Shown: one piece after another, positions 55,287 to 64,000 of the stretch
How the letters are laid out: each line of letters starts with the position of its first letter
How positions within the stretch are numbered: the stretch's first letter is position 1
Assembly: GCA_038380435.1 (NCBI GenBank)
Contig: JAWZYU010000005.1
Coordinates: 32,882,001-32,946,000 of the forward strand
DNA from: Ryuthela nishihirai
Taxonomy: Eukaryota > Arthropoda > Arachnida > Araneae > Heptathelidae
Length of the DNA: 64,000 bases
Direction of reading: 5' to 3'
Translations under genes and position numbers: made by a program
Notes under the pieces: model-generated
The model's database searches: none
What the model saw: the letters and a program-made list of their open reading frames with translations, nothing else
What the model was told of the DNA's origin: nothing

Positions 55287-56290
55287 CGAGGGACGTTCAA
55301 AAAGTTCTTCACATACATCTAAAGAATGAAAACCATTGCACTTAGCTTAATAAAACTTTTATTGTCCTTCATATTATTTCTCTCCAGCACCTATGCAAAG
55401 TTACAGACGTCTACGCCAATTATGGAATGCTTGGTTGTACTCCTGTTCGGACCAGGGACGGGGGTGGCTCAGTCGGTAGCTCGCCAGGCTCGTAATCTGT
55501 AGTTCCCAGGTTCGAGTCCCAACTGGGTCAGCGTTGAGATTTATCTCCGCAAAATTCCCCGCCCTGCCCACGGTCAGTAGGGGACACCGATGGTCTTGGA
55601 AATGTAGCCGTCCGTCGGATGGGACGTTAAGCCGTGGACCCGTGTGCGGGAGAGCCATACCCTGTGCACGTTAAAGAACACGCTGGATGGCCTTGACGGG
55701 AGGCTACCATCTATCTCCCAACAGCTGTCCAGTGGGTCCCCTTCACCAACCTTCTCTGAGCCTTCGGTGTCCATGTGACCTGGCCATTTAGCCCATGGTG
55801 TGCAAAAAAGTACCGCTAAGAGGTAAAACAACCCAATCCGCTACTAAGTTCAGACATTGCCAAAATTTCATTGCAGGAGTCGACACTAACCCTATTTAGC
55901 TGTCTGTCAGTTCGTGGAGTACCAATTTGACACAGATCTTTCGGAACATTAAATGTTGATGAATAATTGTTTCCACACTGCCAATCGATACACTGACATC
56001 TAAACTTTTTTCTTGAACGATAATGTGTGGGTTTTCCTTAACGATGGTTCTCTCGTTCACGGCCTCCTTCTGTCTTCCTTTACGAGGGAGGTCTTCGAAG
56101 CTCTGCCGTCCTTTTCTGTATTTGCGCATCCATCCCGTAACAAGGCCATATGAACAGTCATGATCCTCATATACTTGTGATAAATCGGCATGAATTTTTT
56201 TCCTTTCGTCCCCAAGCTACATCCTTGTGAAAATGTAAACTCTTTCCCCATATTTAGTATGCTCAATAGCAACAACGCCCAGTTTTCGCA
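55287..56290 (-). pseudogene. mariner-type element relic, split by SINE-A and missing its catalytic core
   Basis: The terminus CGAGGGACGTTCAAAAAGTT follows TA (55285-55286) and is mariner-like. On the minus strand 55330-55454 reads AFHNWRRRL, then LCIGAGEKYYEGQ in frame, the typical C-terminal end of mariner transposases. 55896-56129 reads SFEDLPRKGRQKEAVNERT with VSIGSVETIIHQHLMFRKIC, the N-terminal DNA-binding region. The middle with the catalytic residues is absent and a SINE-A lies at 55455-55838. Confidence 0.75.
55455..55838 (+). mobile_element. SINE-A copy inside the mariner relic
   Basis: Full-length with several private changes (GGTCTTGGAAATGTAGCCGT). I could not read a clear TSD, possibly because flanking mariner DNA was deleted. 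Confidence 0.9.
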
Positions 56291-56577
56291 GACCGAACTT
56301 TACGCACTGACAGCGAAGAGAGATATAAAATGATAATGATGAATCGGTTTTGGTATTTAACACGTAGTGACAACTCCTAAGAATGTACAACGCTTTTCTT
56401 TTTTTAGTTAGATTTATTTATCCAAGTATATAGGAGGCACTGAAATGTGCTAGTTACATGCTTCTAGGAGCAGGGTGTTTTCGACTGCACTCAGCAGTCA
56501 TCTTCAGGGGAAGCATACAGTTCCTTAGGGAAGCGGTCGTAATTTAGCCTTAACGTTTCACATACGATCCGTTTCCT

Positions 56578-56962
56578 TAAGGGGTGGCTCAGTCGGTAGC
56601 GCGCCAGGCTCCTAATCTGTAGTTCCCAGGTTCGAGTCCCAGCTGGGTCAGCGTTGAGATTTATCTCCGCAAAATTCCCCGCCCTGCCCACGGTCTGTAG
56701 GGGACACCGCTGGGCTTGGAAAGGCCGCCGTCCGTCGGATTGGACGTTAAGCCGTGGCCCCGTGTGCGGGAGAGCCATACCCTGTGCACGTTAAAGAACA
56801 CGCTGGATGGCCTTGACGGGAGGCTACCATCTATCTCCCAACAGCTGTTCCAGTGGGTCCCCTCCCCTAACCTTCTCTGAGCCTTCGGGGTCCACGTGAC
56901 CTGGCCATTTAGCCCATGGTGTGCAAAAAAGTGCCGCTCAGAGGTAAAACAACCCAACCCCG
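56578..56962 (+). mobile_element. SINE-A copy, head start slightly shortened
   Basis: Begins GGGGTGGCTCAGTCGG without the GGGGCGG start. Body and tail (CAACCCAACCCC) are standard. No clear TSD. Confidence 0.9.
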
Positions 56963-57212
56963 CAGCATGGCCTTTGTTGCCTTTGAGCCATAAAATCCGA
57001 AACACCCAATCAGGGTCGAGATAGAAAGGAGCGAACAGCCATGCCTTTCCCCATTCCATTAAGAGTAGTTTAAGCCAAAAATTATTAAATTTCTGCATAT
57101 TTCAAGCATTTTTTGAAGAGAATTGTTAAAGACATTCAAAACGAAGAGGAAAATGTCACCCTCCAACGGTAATTCGCATCTTGTCACCCTCCTCCTTTTA
57201 CCTTTATGCGGG

Positions 57213-57570
57213 GAGGCGGGGTTGGCTCAGTCGTTAGCGCGCTAGGCTCGTAATATGCAGTTTCCAGGTTCGAGTCCCGCTTGGACCAGCGTTGAGATTT
57301 ATCTCCGGAAAACTACCCGCCCTGCCCACGGTCAATAGGGGACATACATGGGATTAGAAAGTCAGTCGTCCGTCGGATGAGACATTAAGCCGTGGCTCCG
57401 TGTGCGGGAGAGCCATACCCTGTGCACGTTAAAGAACACGCTGGATGGCCTTGACGGGAGGCTACCATCTGTCACCAAACCCTCTCTGAGCCTTCCAGGT
57501 CCTTGTGACCTGACCATTTAGCCCGTTGTGTGCGAAAAAGTGCCGCTCAGAGGTAAAACAACCAACCTTT
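57213..57570 (+). mobile_element. diverged SINE-A copy with internal deletion
   Basis: GGCGGGGTTGGCTCAGTCGT head. About 35 bases are missing near CTGTCACCAAACCCTCTCTG. CAACCAACC tail. Possible imperfect TSD CCTTTATGCGG / CCTTTTTTGCGG. Confidence 0.87.
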
Positions 57571-57670
57571 TTTGCGGCTCGATTGCGTCGTCCCCCCACC
57601 CCTGCTTTCTTTTTCTTGATCCCAGCCTGCACCTAAACAACCATCCATCATTCTGAAGAAAGAGCAATAG

Positions 57671-58047
57671 TTGGGTTGTTTTACCTCTGAGCGGCACTTT
57701 TTTGCACACCATGGGCTAAATGGCCAGGTCACATGGACCCCGAAGGCTCAGAGAAAGTTGGGGGAGGGGATCCACTGGAACAGCTGTTGGGAGACAGATG
57801 GTAGCCTCCCGTCAAGGCCATCCAGCGTGTTCTTTAACGTGCACAGGGTATAGCTCTCCCTCACACGGGGCCACGGCTTAACGTCCCATCCGACGGACAG
57901 CGGCCTTTCCAAGCCCATCGGTGTCCCCTACTGACCGTGGGCAGGGCGGGGAGTTTTGCGGAGATAAATCTCAACGCCGATCCAGCTGGGACTCGAACCT
58001 GGGAACTACAGATTACGAGTCTGGCGCGCTACCGACTGAGCCGCCCC
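57671..58047 (-). mobile_element. SINE-A copy, full length
   Basis: TSD AAGAGCAATAG at 57660-57670 and 58048-58058. It lies about 100 bases from the previous SINE-A, in opposite orientation. Confidence 0.95.
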
Positions 58048-58058
58048 AAGAGCAATAG

Positions 58059-58486
58059 AGCCAGAGCTATCCTGATTCCGAAAACTGTGCAATCTGACAA
58101 TATTACACATTCTCATGAAACGATGCAGACGTGTGCAAGACCATAATTAAGAATTTGAACGAAAGTAGAACGTTACGTTATCGATTTTTTTTTTTACAAA
58201 ATCCTTCCGTTGGGGTAAATCGAAACCCAATTTTGTATTCTGGAAAACAATTACGAAACAGACATTTCTGTTCGATGTCCATTTCCAACAGATATTGCCC
58301 GATCTTTTAAATCCGATTGGGAAGCTTAAATCGACAAACGAAACAGAATGTTCAATTTCCAATTAATTTTGAATGATACCTACTCTTCCTTTCAACTGAT
58401 GGGAGTTTAATATTGATTGAATATCAATTTCTCTCCTGGGGGGGGGGGGCTTTAAACATTCCCCGACTCCCTCGTGTTTTTCTTGG
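58059..58486. other. spacer, nothing recognised
   Basis: Includes a G run at 58438-58449. No supported gene. Confidence 0.45.
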
Positions 58487-58652
58487 GTTGTTTTTCTGCT
58501 GAGGTCTCGCATTCCACATAAACCTTTTCTGTGGCGTCCTGCCATCCTCTTAGACCTTCTACAGTGGTATATAAACTGACAGGCTCCTGTCAGACCTCTG
58601 TGGCAAGCAGCTGCTTGAGGGGGTATTTATTTTATTTATTTATTTATTATAC
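58487..58652 (+). mobile_element. SINE-B copy, head missing
   Basis: Starts near TTGTTTTTCTGCTGAGGTC, has a partly repeated middle (CTTTTCTGTGGCGTCCTGCC), and ends GGGGTATTTATTTTATTTAT. Confidence 0.87.
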
Positions 58653-59729
58653 TGATAAGACTCCTGTCAGATCCCTTTGGTTCGTTTAATTATTGACTAT
58701 CATGTCAGTTGGGCCAATTGTGATATCCATTTCCTTTCAAAAGTCATGAATCATCGAACTTGGCACGCATTTTTAAGTAAACATTTTTATTCAAAGTGAT
58801 AATATTCTAGGCTTGATGGTCGAGAACTATTACTGAATCCACTTAACAAAATCAACCTGAAATGCCAAAATGATTTGCGAGCGAAACAAGACATACGTCA
58901 CAATTTAAATAGTCTAGTGTATGCGCCAGATCGCGTCATCCAGAACGAAAAAGATTAAATGTACAAGTTTCTCTCTACCTCAAAAGGCTGATGAAAATAA
59001 ACAAAGAGAGTTAAGTAACTAAATTAAGCTCAACTGGATGCACCGCGACTTAATATTAGAGTACATATTTAAAGATGTAGGGCCATGTGTGTGCCTGAAA
59101 CACGCTTAAAACAATTTAATAATACCCCCCCACCCGCAGTAAAAGCCCCTTCAACAACAACAACGTAAAAGTGAGGCCACCTTTGCGTGTGGACATAACC
59201 ATGAGTCCAAGTGGTAGTCGACTGCTTATCAAGCAGAGTGATGGGGGAGTTTGGAACAGCTCGCTCAGCGTGTCGCCACTTTAATGGAATGCGTGATTTG
59301 TAGCCTCGTCGTCCTTGGGAAGCAGGCAACAAATTGCTCCTTGGATCAGATAAATCAAAACTATCATGGAAGTTACAAGGATTTATTAAACTTGCAAATT
59401 TATCTGGCTTGTCTCGTGATAATCCATTTGCGGAAATTATCTTTAGCTTAGATTTTCCTGTTTCGTGGATTCTATGGAAGCCATTCGAAGAGCATCAATT
59501 TTTGATCAAGTCTTGAATTCTTAATATGTGCAAAGCCAGATTTCTTCTTTAATTCAGAGGAATTAATTTGCGCCTAAATTATTTTCTAACGAAGTAAGAT
59601 TATTAGGTATGATGAAGATGAATATTGCTTAATTACTGATGAGGAAATTACTTTCATATTTGTTTCCAAGCTATTTGGAAATAGTTCTAGTTCCTGGTTC
59701 ATCTTGGCTTACCCTTTTTTATTTTTCAG
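58653..59729. other. spacer, no gene recognised
   Basis: Frames at 59069-59516 overlap on both strands without known similarity. Probably intron if the downstream exon candidates are real. Confidence 0.4.
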
Positions 59730-59838
59730 GCCCATGAGGTTTCCCTCACCATTAAAGTCTGCGTTTAAATTGATCAAAATGTTTTGGAATGCTTCTCTAT
59801 TTTCGCATTTTTTAAGTGGGGAAAAATGTTTGAAAATT
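59730..59838 (+). CDS. candidate internal exon 1 of an unknown gene
   Basis: Acceptor CCCTTTTTTATTTTTCAG ends at 59729 and the donor ATT/GTAAGTGAG follows at 59839. The exon would be 109 bp: one base, then 36 codons beginning PMRFPSPLKSAFKLIKMFWN, ending in phase 0. The next candidate exon (62987) is open in phase 0, so the two join in frame. The protein is not recognised, and the Phe/Leu-rich reading may be chance. The splice sites are the best evidence. Confidence 0.27.
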
Positions 59839-59923
59839 GTAAGTGAGATCTAATGCTTCAAAGTAAAATATTAATCCACTACATACTACAGAGAGTTTGT
59901 TTTTCAGTCTGTTGATCTCAGGC

Positions 59924-60203
59924 AAAAATTCCCCGCTCTGCCCACGGTCAGTAGGGGATACCGATGGGCTTGAAAAGGCCGCCGTCCGTCGGATGGGACG
60001 TTAAGCCGTGGCCTCGTGTGCGGGAGAGCCATACCCTGTGCACGTTAAAGAACACGCTGGATGGCCTTGACGGGAGGCTACCATCTGTCTCCCAACAGCT
60101 ATTCCAGTGGGTCCCCTCCCCCAACCTTCTCTGAGCCTTCGGGGTCCATGTGACCTGGCCATTTAGCCCATGGTGTGCAAAAAAGTGCCGCTCAGAGGTA
60201 AAA
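59924..60203 (+). mobile_element. SINE-A copy, head missing and tail missing
   Basis: Begins GCAAAAATTCCCCGCTCTGC and ends CTCAGAGGTAAAAG, lacking the CAACC tail. Flanks carry GTTGATCTCA (left) and its inverse TGAGATCAAC (right) in place of a direct TSD. Confidence 0.9.
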
Positions 60204-60652
60204 GAATGAGATCAACTGATCAAGAACTGAGATCAAGAACTCCAAGAGTTTCACCACCAAATTCTGTAGACAACCTCTCATTAACTTTAAGTAGCATAAG
60301 AATTTGACTTCCCTAAATTTTGTCCTCCGAAAACTCCAAAAAAGAGGATCGAACTTCCAAAGGTTAAAGCTAAGACAATCAAATTCGATTTATAGCGTAT
60401 TCTTATTATTATTGAAAGTAACGTAACAAAAAAAAAGGAGGGTTGATGGTAGAAGGTTTTCTAAAAGGCAAGAGATAAAATCACTAAATTCGTTATGCAG
60501 GTTTCCAACGTTCCAAAAAATGTCCACCCCCTCCCGAAAAAAAATTTTTTTTTCTGATAGAAAATAACAGTTAGAACTATTCGGTATACTGATTCCTTGT
60601 AACTAAAAGCAACCTAAGGGTTTGGTCTCACAGCTTTCCAACCAAAAGGGAG
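60204..60652. other. AT-rich spacer, nothing recognised
   Basis: No supported feature. Confidence 0.45.
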
Positions 60653-61025
60653 GGTTGGGGTTGTTTTACCTCTGAGCTGCACTTTTTAGCACACAGTGGG
60701 CTATGGACAGGTCACAAGGACCCCTAAGAGCTCAGAGGAGGTTATGGAAAGGGGACCCACTGGACAGCTGCTAAGAAACTGATAAAAACATCCCAGCCAA
60801 CGTCATCCAGCATGTTCTTTAACGTATACAGTATGGTTCTCTTGGTCATGGGGTCACCGTTTTACATCCCATCGGACAGACGGCGGTTTTTCCGAACCCT
60901 ACGATGTCCCTCTCTTACCGATGGCATGGGTAGCGGAGATAAATCTTAGCGCTGGGCCATCTGAGACTCGAACCTGGGAACTGCAGATTACAAGCCTGGC
61001 ACACTACCGACTGAACCGACCTGCC
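60653..61025 (-). mobile_element. old SINE-A copy
   Basis: GGTTGGGGTTGTTTTACCTC to CTACCGACTGAACCGACCTG, diverged throughout but nearly full length. Confidence 0.85.
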
Positions 61026-61113
61026 GTCTTTGTAACTTCTGACGTGAGTAGTAATCATGGGTTACCTCAAATTATGCCACAGTTATAATAAGTTATTCTC
61101 CCTCACCGCCACA

Positions 61114-61323
61114 TTGGCCCCGTGTGCGGGAGAGACATACCCTGTGCACGTTAAAGAACACGCTGGATGGCCTTGACGGGAGGCTACCATCTGTCTCCCA
61201 ACAGCTATTCCAGTGGGTTCCCTCCCCCAACCTTCTCTGAGCCTTCGGGGTCCATGTGACCTGGCCATTTAGCCCATGGTGTGCAAAAAGTGCCGCTCAG
61301 AGGTAAAACAACTCAACCCAACC
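61114..61323 (+). mobile_element. SINE-A copy, 5'-truncated (about 210 bp left)
   Basis: Starts at TTGGCCCCGTGTGCGGG in the middle of the body. TSD CACCGCCACA at 61104-61113 and 61324-61333. Confidence 0.92.
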
Positions 61324-61333
61324 CACCGCCACA

Positions 61334-61687
61334 CCAAGAAAAGCGATAAAAATTTCAAGGCTGCCTGTCGTAACAAGGGGTTCAATTATAATGCTCTCTA
61401 TGTCCCAAGGTTTCATGAAATTATATACTTTCGCAACGCGTCGAGTGTTATCTATTTTACATTTTAGAAAGCTTGATTTGTTTAAAGACCAGAGTAGATT
61501 ATATTATGATCATCATCCCATTTTTCAAGAAACTTTTGTCTTTTATTTCTATTTTAAAGCTCATTCTTATGTATTCGTATCTCATTTGCAAAAAACAATA
61601 AATTATTTTCACCTTGTTGCCCGCCCTTCATTTGATATTCAACATATTTAGAACAGATAAACGAAACTTTCTTTTTTCTTGTTGGAT
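61334..61687. other. spacer, nothing recognised
   Basis: The frame at 61391-61651 has no known similarity. Confidence 0.4.
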
Positions 61688-61696
61688 ACTTACTAG

Positions 61697-62072
61697 GATT
61701 AGGGTTATTTTACCTCTGAGCGGCACTTTTTTGCACACCATGGGCTAAATGGCCGGGTCACATGGACCCCGAAGAGAAGGTTGGGGGAGGGTATCCACTG
61801 GAACAGCTGTTGGAGACAGATGGTAGCCTCCCGTCAAGGCCATCCAGCGTGTTCTTTAACGTGCACAGGGTATGGCTCTCCAACACACTGGGCCACGGCT
61901 TAACGTTCCATCCAACGGACGGCGGCCTTTCCAAGCCCATCGGTGTCCCCTACTGACCGTGGGAAGGGCGGGGAATTTTGCGGAGATAAATCTCAACGCT
62001 GACCCAGTTGGGACTCGAACCTGGGAACTACAGATTACGAGCCTGGCGCGCTACCGACTGAGCCGCCCCCTT
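61697..62072 (-). mobile_element. SINE-A copy, full length
   Basis: TSD ACTTACTAG at 61688-61696 and 62073-62081. A deletion in CCCCGAAGAGAAGG. Confidence 0.93.
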
Positions 62073-62264
62073 ACTTACTAGATTTATCGACAATACTTAC
62101 TAATGAAATAACACAATTCCCATTTTTCGAACTTTCCCTTAGTTAAAATTTTCACCTCTAAAGGTTGAAATCACAAGCTTCACTCATTTTAATACTCGAC
62201 AAAAGTCTGGGAGAAAAGTAAGAACCCTGCGGAAAGACTACGCAGAAAAGAAATAGTTCCTACC

Positions 62265-62340
62265 TTATCCTCCTAGGCTCGAAAGCAGATTCCTTTGATC
62301 TCCATCCACACGTGTTAACCGCTCGGCTACGATGGTGCAA
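62265..62340 (-). mobile_element. probable SINE-B head fragment or tRNA-like relic
   Basis: Reads (minus) CGTAGCCGAGCGGTTAACAC with CTGCTTTCGAGCC about 45 bases on, in SINE-B head order, but with no body attached. It could be a degraded tRNA gene. Confidence 0.4.
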
Positions 62341-62407
62341 TATTTATTGCACTACGTACTATTTTATTTACTCGGATATAAACGGAATAGGCGCACTCAT
62401 TTGGCTT

Positions 62408-62820
62408 TGGGTTGGGTTGTTTTACCTATGAGCGGCACTTTTTTGCACACCATGGGCTAAATGGCCAAGTCACATGGATCCCGAAGGCTCAGAGAAGGTT
62501 GGGGGAGGGGACCCATTGGAACAGCTTCCCAGCTGTTCCAATGATGAACAGCTTCCCAACAGATGGTAGCCTCCCGTCAAGGCCATCCAGCGTGTTCTCT
62601 AACGTGCACAGGGTATGGCTCTCCCGCACACGGGGCCACGGCTTAACGTCCCATCCGACGGACGGCGGCATTTCCAAGCCCATCGGTGTCCCCTACTGAC
62701 CGTGGGCAAGGCGGAGAATTGTTGCGGAGATAAATCTCAACGCTGACTCAGCTGGGACTCGAACCTGGGAACTACAGATTACGAGCCTGGCGCGCTACCG
62801 ACTGAGCCACCCCCGCCCCG
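62408..62820 (-). mobile_element. SINE-A copy containing a new hairpin
   Basis: Full-length, but the CCACTGGAACAGCTGTTGGG region is replaced by an inverted repeat: CATTGGAACAGCT (62514-62526), TCCC, AGCTGTTCCAATG (62531-62543), then GATGAACAGCTTCCCAACAG. No clear TSD. Confidence 0.92.
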
Positions 62821-62986
62821 AGGATGAGAGCAAAAATTACAATCGAGCCGGAAAAAAAGGTAAAATGAAGACTGGATTTCTATTGCAGTGTAATATTTTT
62901 CCCTTCGTTTTTAAAAAAAAAAATCATGAAAAATGCATGAAATATGCACAAGTTTAATCATTTTTTGGCTCGATTGCTCATTTTAG

Positions 62987-63044
62987 CATTCTCTAGATCC
63001 GGCCAGCTCGTATTCGTCATCAGATTCTAAAGTTGGAAGAGAAG
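62987..63044 (+). CDS. candidate internal exon 2 of an unknown gene
   Basis: Acceptor CGATTGCTCATTTTAG ends at 62986 and donor GAAG/GTAATAAG starts at 63045. The 58-bp exon is open only in phase 0 and reads HSLDPASSYSSSDSKVGRE plus one base. It links in frame to the candidates on either side. Ser-rich and probably not in a folded domain. Protein not recognised. Confidence 0.33.
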
Positions 63045-63540
63045 GTAATAAGAATAATGTCTAAGACATGATATGTTCATAATTTTTTCAATTCAGTTTT
63101 ATTAATCAAATATCCTTTTCGCATTTCATTAATCAAGGATCACTGAGAAGTCAATATATACAAAACGACGTATATTTTTCTTATTTTTCTTTTGTTTAAC
63201 TCCAGTACTCAATCACTCTCGAATAATATCCTAGGGCTTTTAAATGATTTCTTCTCTGGGAGGATGGAGATACATTACTTTAGACGTTTCCACTAGCAGC
63301 CAATCAGGATTATATTGCGGATTCAAATATTCCACTCTTTTATTAAAATGCAAATGATCAAATTCTTTTTGTGCAGCAATATTTTATTATTAGATTTTCG
63401 TTTGCTGTAATGCTCTGCTTAAAGCTATAATTCAGATACACAACTACAAAACAAATCAAACTCTATGTCCATCGATTAATCGATAACTACAGCGTCCTCT
63501 TTTGTTCATCTTTTCATTTTTTTTAAATTTTTCTTTGCAG
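63045..63540. other. AT-rich spacer between candidate exons, possible intron
   Basis: Starts with a donor-like GTAATAAG and ends with TTTAAATTTTTCTTTGCAG. No frame or repeat supported. Confidence 0.35.
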
Positions 63541-63612
63541 TAGTTTTGATTGCGAAACTTCATACGTGTAAGAAAGGACTTATTAAAGCGCATTCAGGTC
63601 ACGCAAGGTCAG
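63541..63612 (+). CDS. candidate internal exon 3 of an unknown gene
   Basis: A strong acceptor (CATTTTTTTTAAATTTTTCT then TTGCAG) ends at 63540. The donor TCAG/GTAAGAGAG starts at 63613. The 72-bp exon takes two bases to complete the codon left by 62987-63044, reads VLIAKLHTCKKGLIKAHSGH then ARS, and again leaves one base. Splice sites and phase all agree. Basic sequence; protein not recognised. The gene would continue beyond the window. Confidence 0.35.
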
Positions 63613-64000
63613 GTAAGAGAGAAGGACTTTGCCGCACTTTGTCGCCAGAATCTCAAGTCGTTTTAATTCCCGACCAATGCACGTGGATGGTCAGCCAACA
63701 CCCAGGGGAAGAAACGTCTCATTTCAACGAAGCTCAGACCCCAGCCACGGGGGATTGGAATTGCGAAGCCTCAGTCTCAGCCGTCCACGTGGACTGCCTG
63801 CTGACACAACTGTGGTGAGGCTTACCCTACATGACTTCGGTTTGCAGTGAACCAGGTTAGGACTGGAATAACTGCTAACGGGCAACTCTGGGCAGTTGGA
63901 GGAGGACAGAGGAAAAAGAATTGTATAAAACAAAAGCCGTTTGGTTCGCCTCATTGTGTATCAGTGGTGCACCCTGGATTTTGTGCTGCAGGGAACTCAC
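63613..64000. other. right edge, possible intron, nothing else recognised
   Basis: Frames continue past the candidate donor (to 63818 and 63850) and overlap a minus frame. None is recognisable. Confidence 0.35.

Overview
The window looks like intergenic or intronic DNA from a repeat-rich animal genome, most likely an arthropod and possibly a spider or other chelicerate. This rests on the element mix: Tc1/mariner and hAT DNA transposons, a CR1/Jockey-type LINE, two tRNA-derived SINE families, palindromic MITEs, AT-rich spacers and pyrimidine-tract/AG splice-site-like motifs. No bacterial gene organisation is present. The species call is inference only.

Two SINE families dominate. SINE-A (about 385 bp, tRNA-like head, CAACC-type tail) has about 40 copies or fragments on both strands. 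I could read a flanking target-site duplication (TSD) by eye for 25 insertions. SINE-B (about 200 bp, different tRNA-like head, TATTTATT-type tail) has about 13 copies or fragments. Most of the longer open frames in the window are chance frames inside SINE-A, or frames inside the satellite.

Layout: 1-75 is a possible end of a coding exon. 229-654 is a composite palindromic MITE. 1.1-6.7 kb is a SINE field. 6.98-7.22 kb holds a broken MITE inside a 32-bp inverted repeat. 7.84-8.31 kb is a hAT-type MITE with a perfect 8-bp TSD. 8.35-9.10 kb is a SINE-A with an internal 4 x 120-bp expansion. 9.2-11.5 kb is a decayed LINE reverse transcriptase. 11.1-15.4 kb is more SINE-A plus a GC-richer spacer. 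16.5-19.04 kb is a dead Tc1 element split by a 1,490-bp solo-LTR-like insertion. 21.2-22.6 kb is a mariner remnant split by SINE-A. 25.9-26.5 kb is a degenerate minisatellite. 26.65-28.21 kb is a structurally complete but frame-broken DDE transposon. 28.44-28.63 kb is a candidate terminal exon paralogous to 1-75. 29.12-37.70 kb is a near-perfect tandem duplication of a 4.29-kb block. 39.8-40.8 kb is a 3 x 303-bp palindrome-bearing array in a MITE. 43.07-48.35 kb is a 128-bp satellite of about 41 units whose monomer carries a hAT-like transposon terminus. 50-63 kb is more SINEs, a MITE, a second mariner remnant and, near the right edge, three phase-compatible candidate exons on the + strand.

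There is no operon or pathway to describe. The biology here is repeat dynamics: nested insertion, 5' truncation, palindromic expansion, a satellite built on a transposon end, and a recent segmental duplication. Host coding content, if any, is limited to a few short candidate exons whose products I do not recognise.
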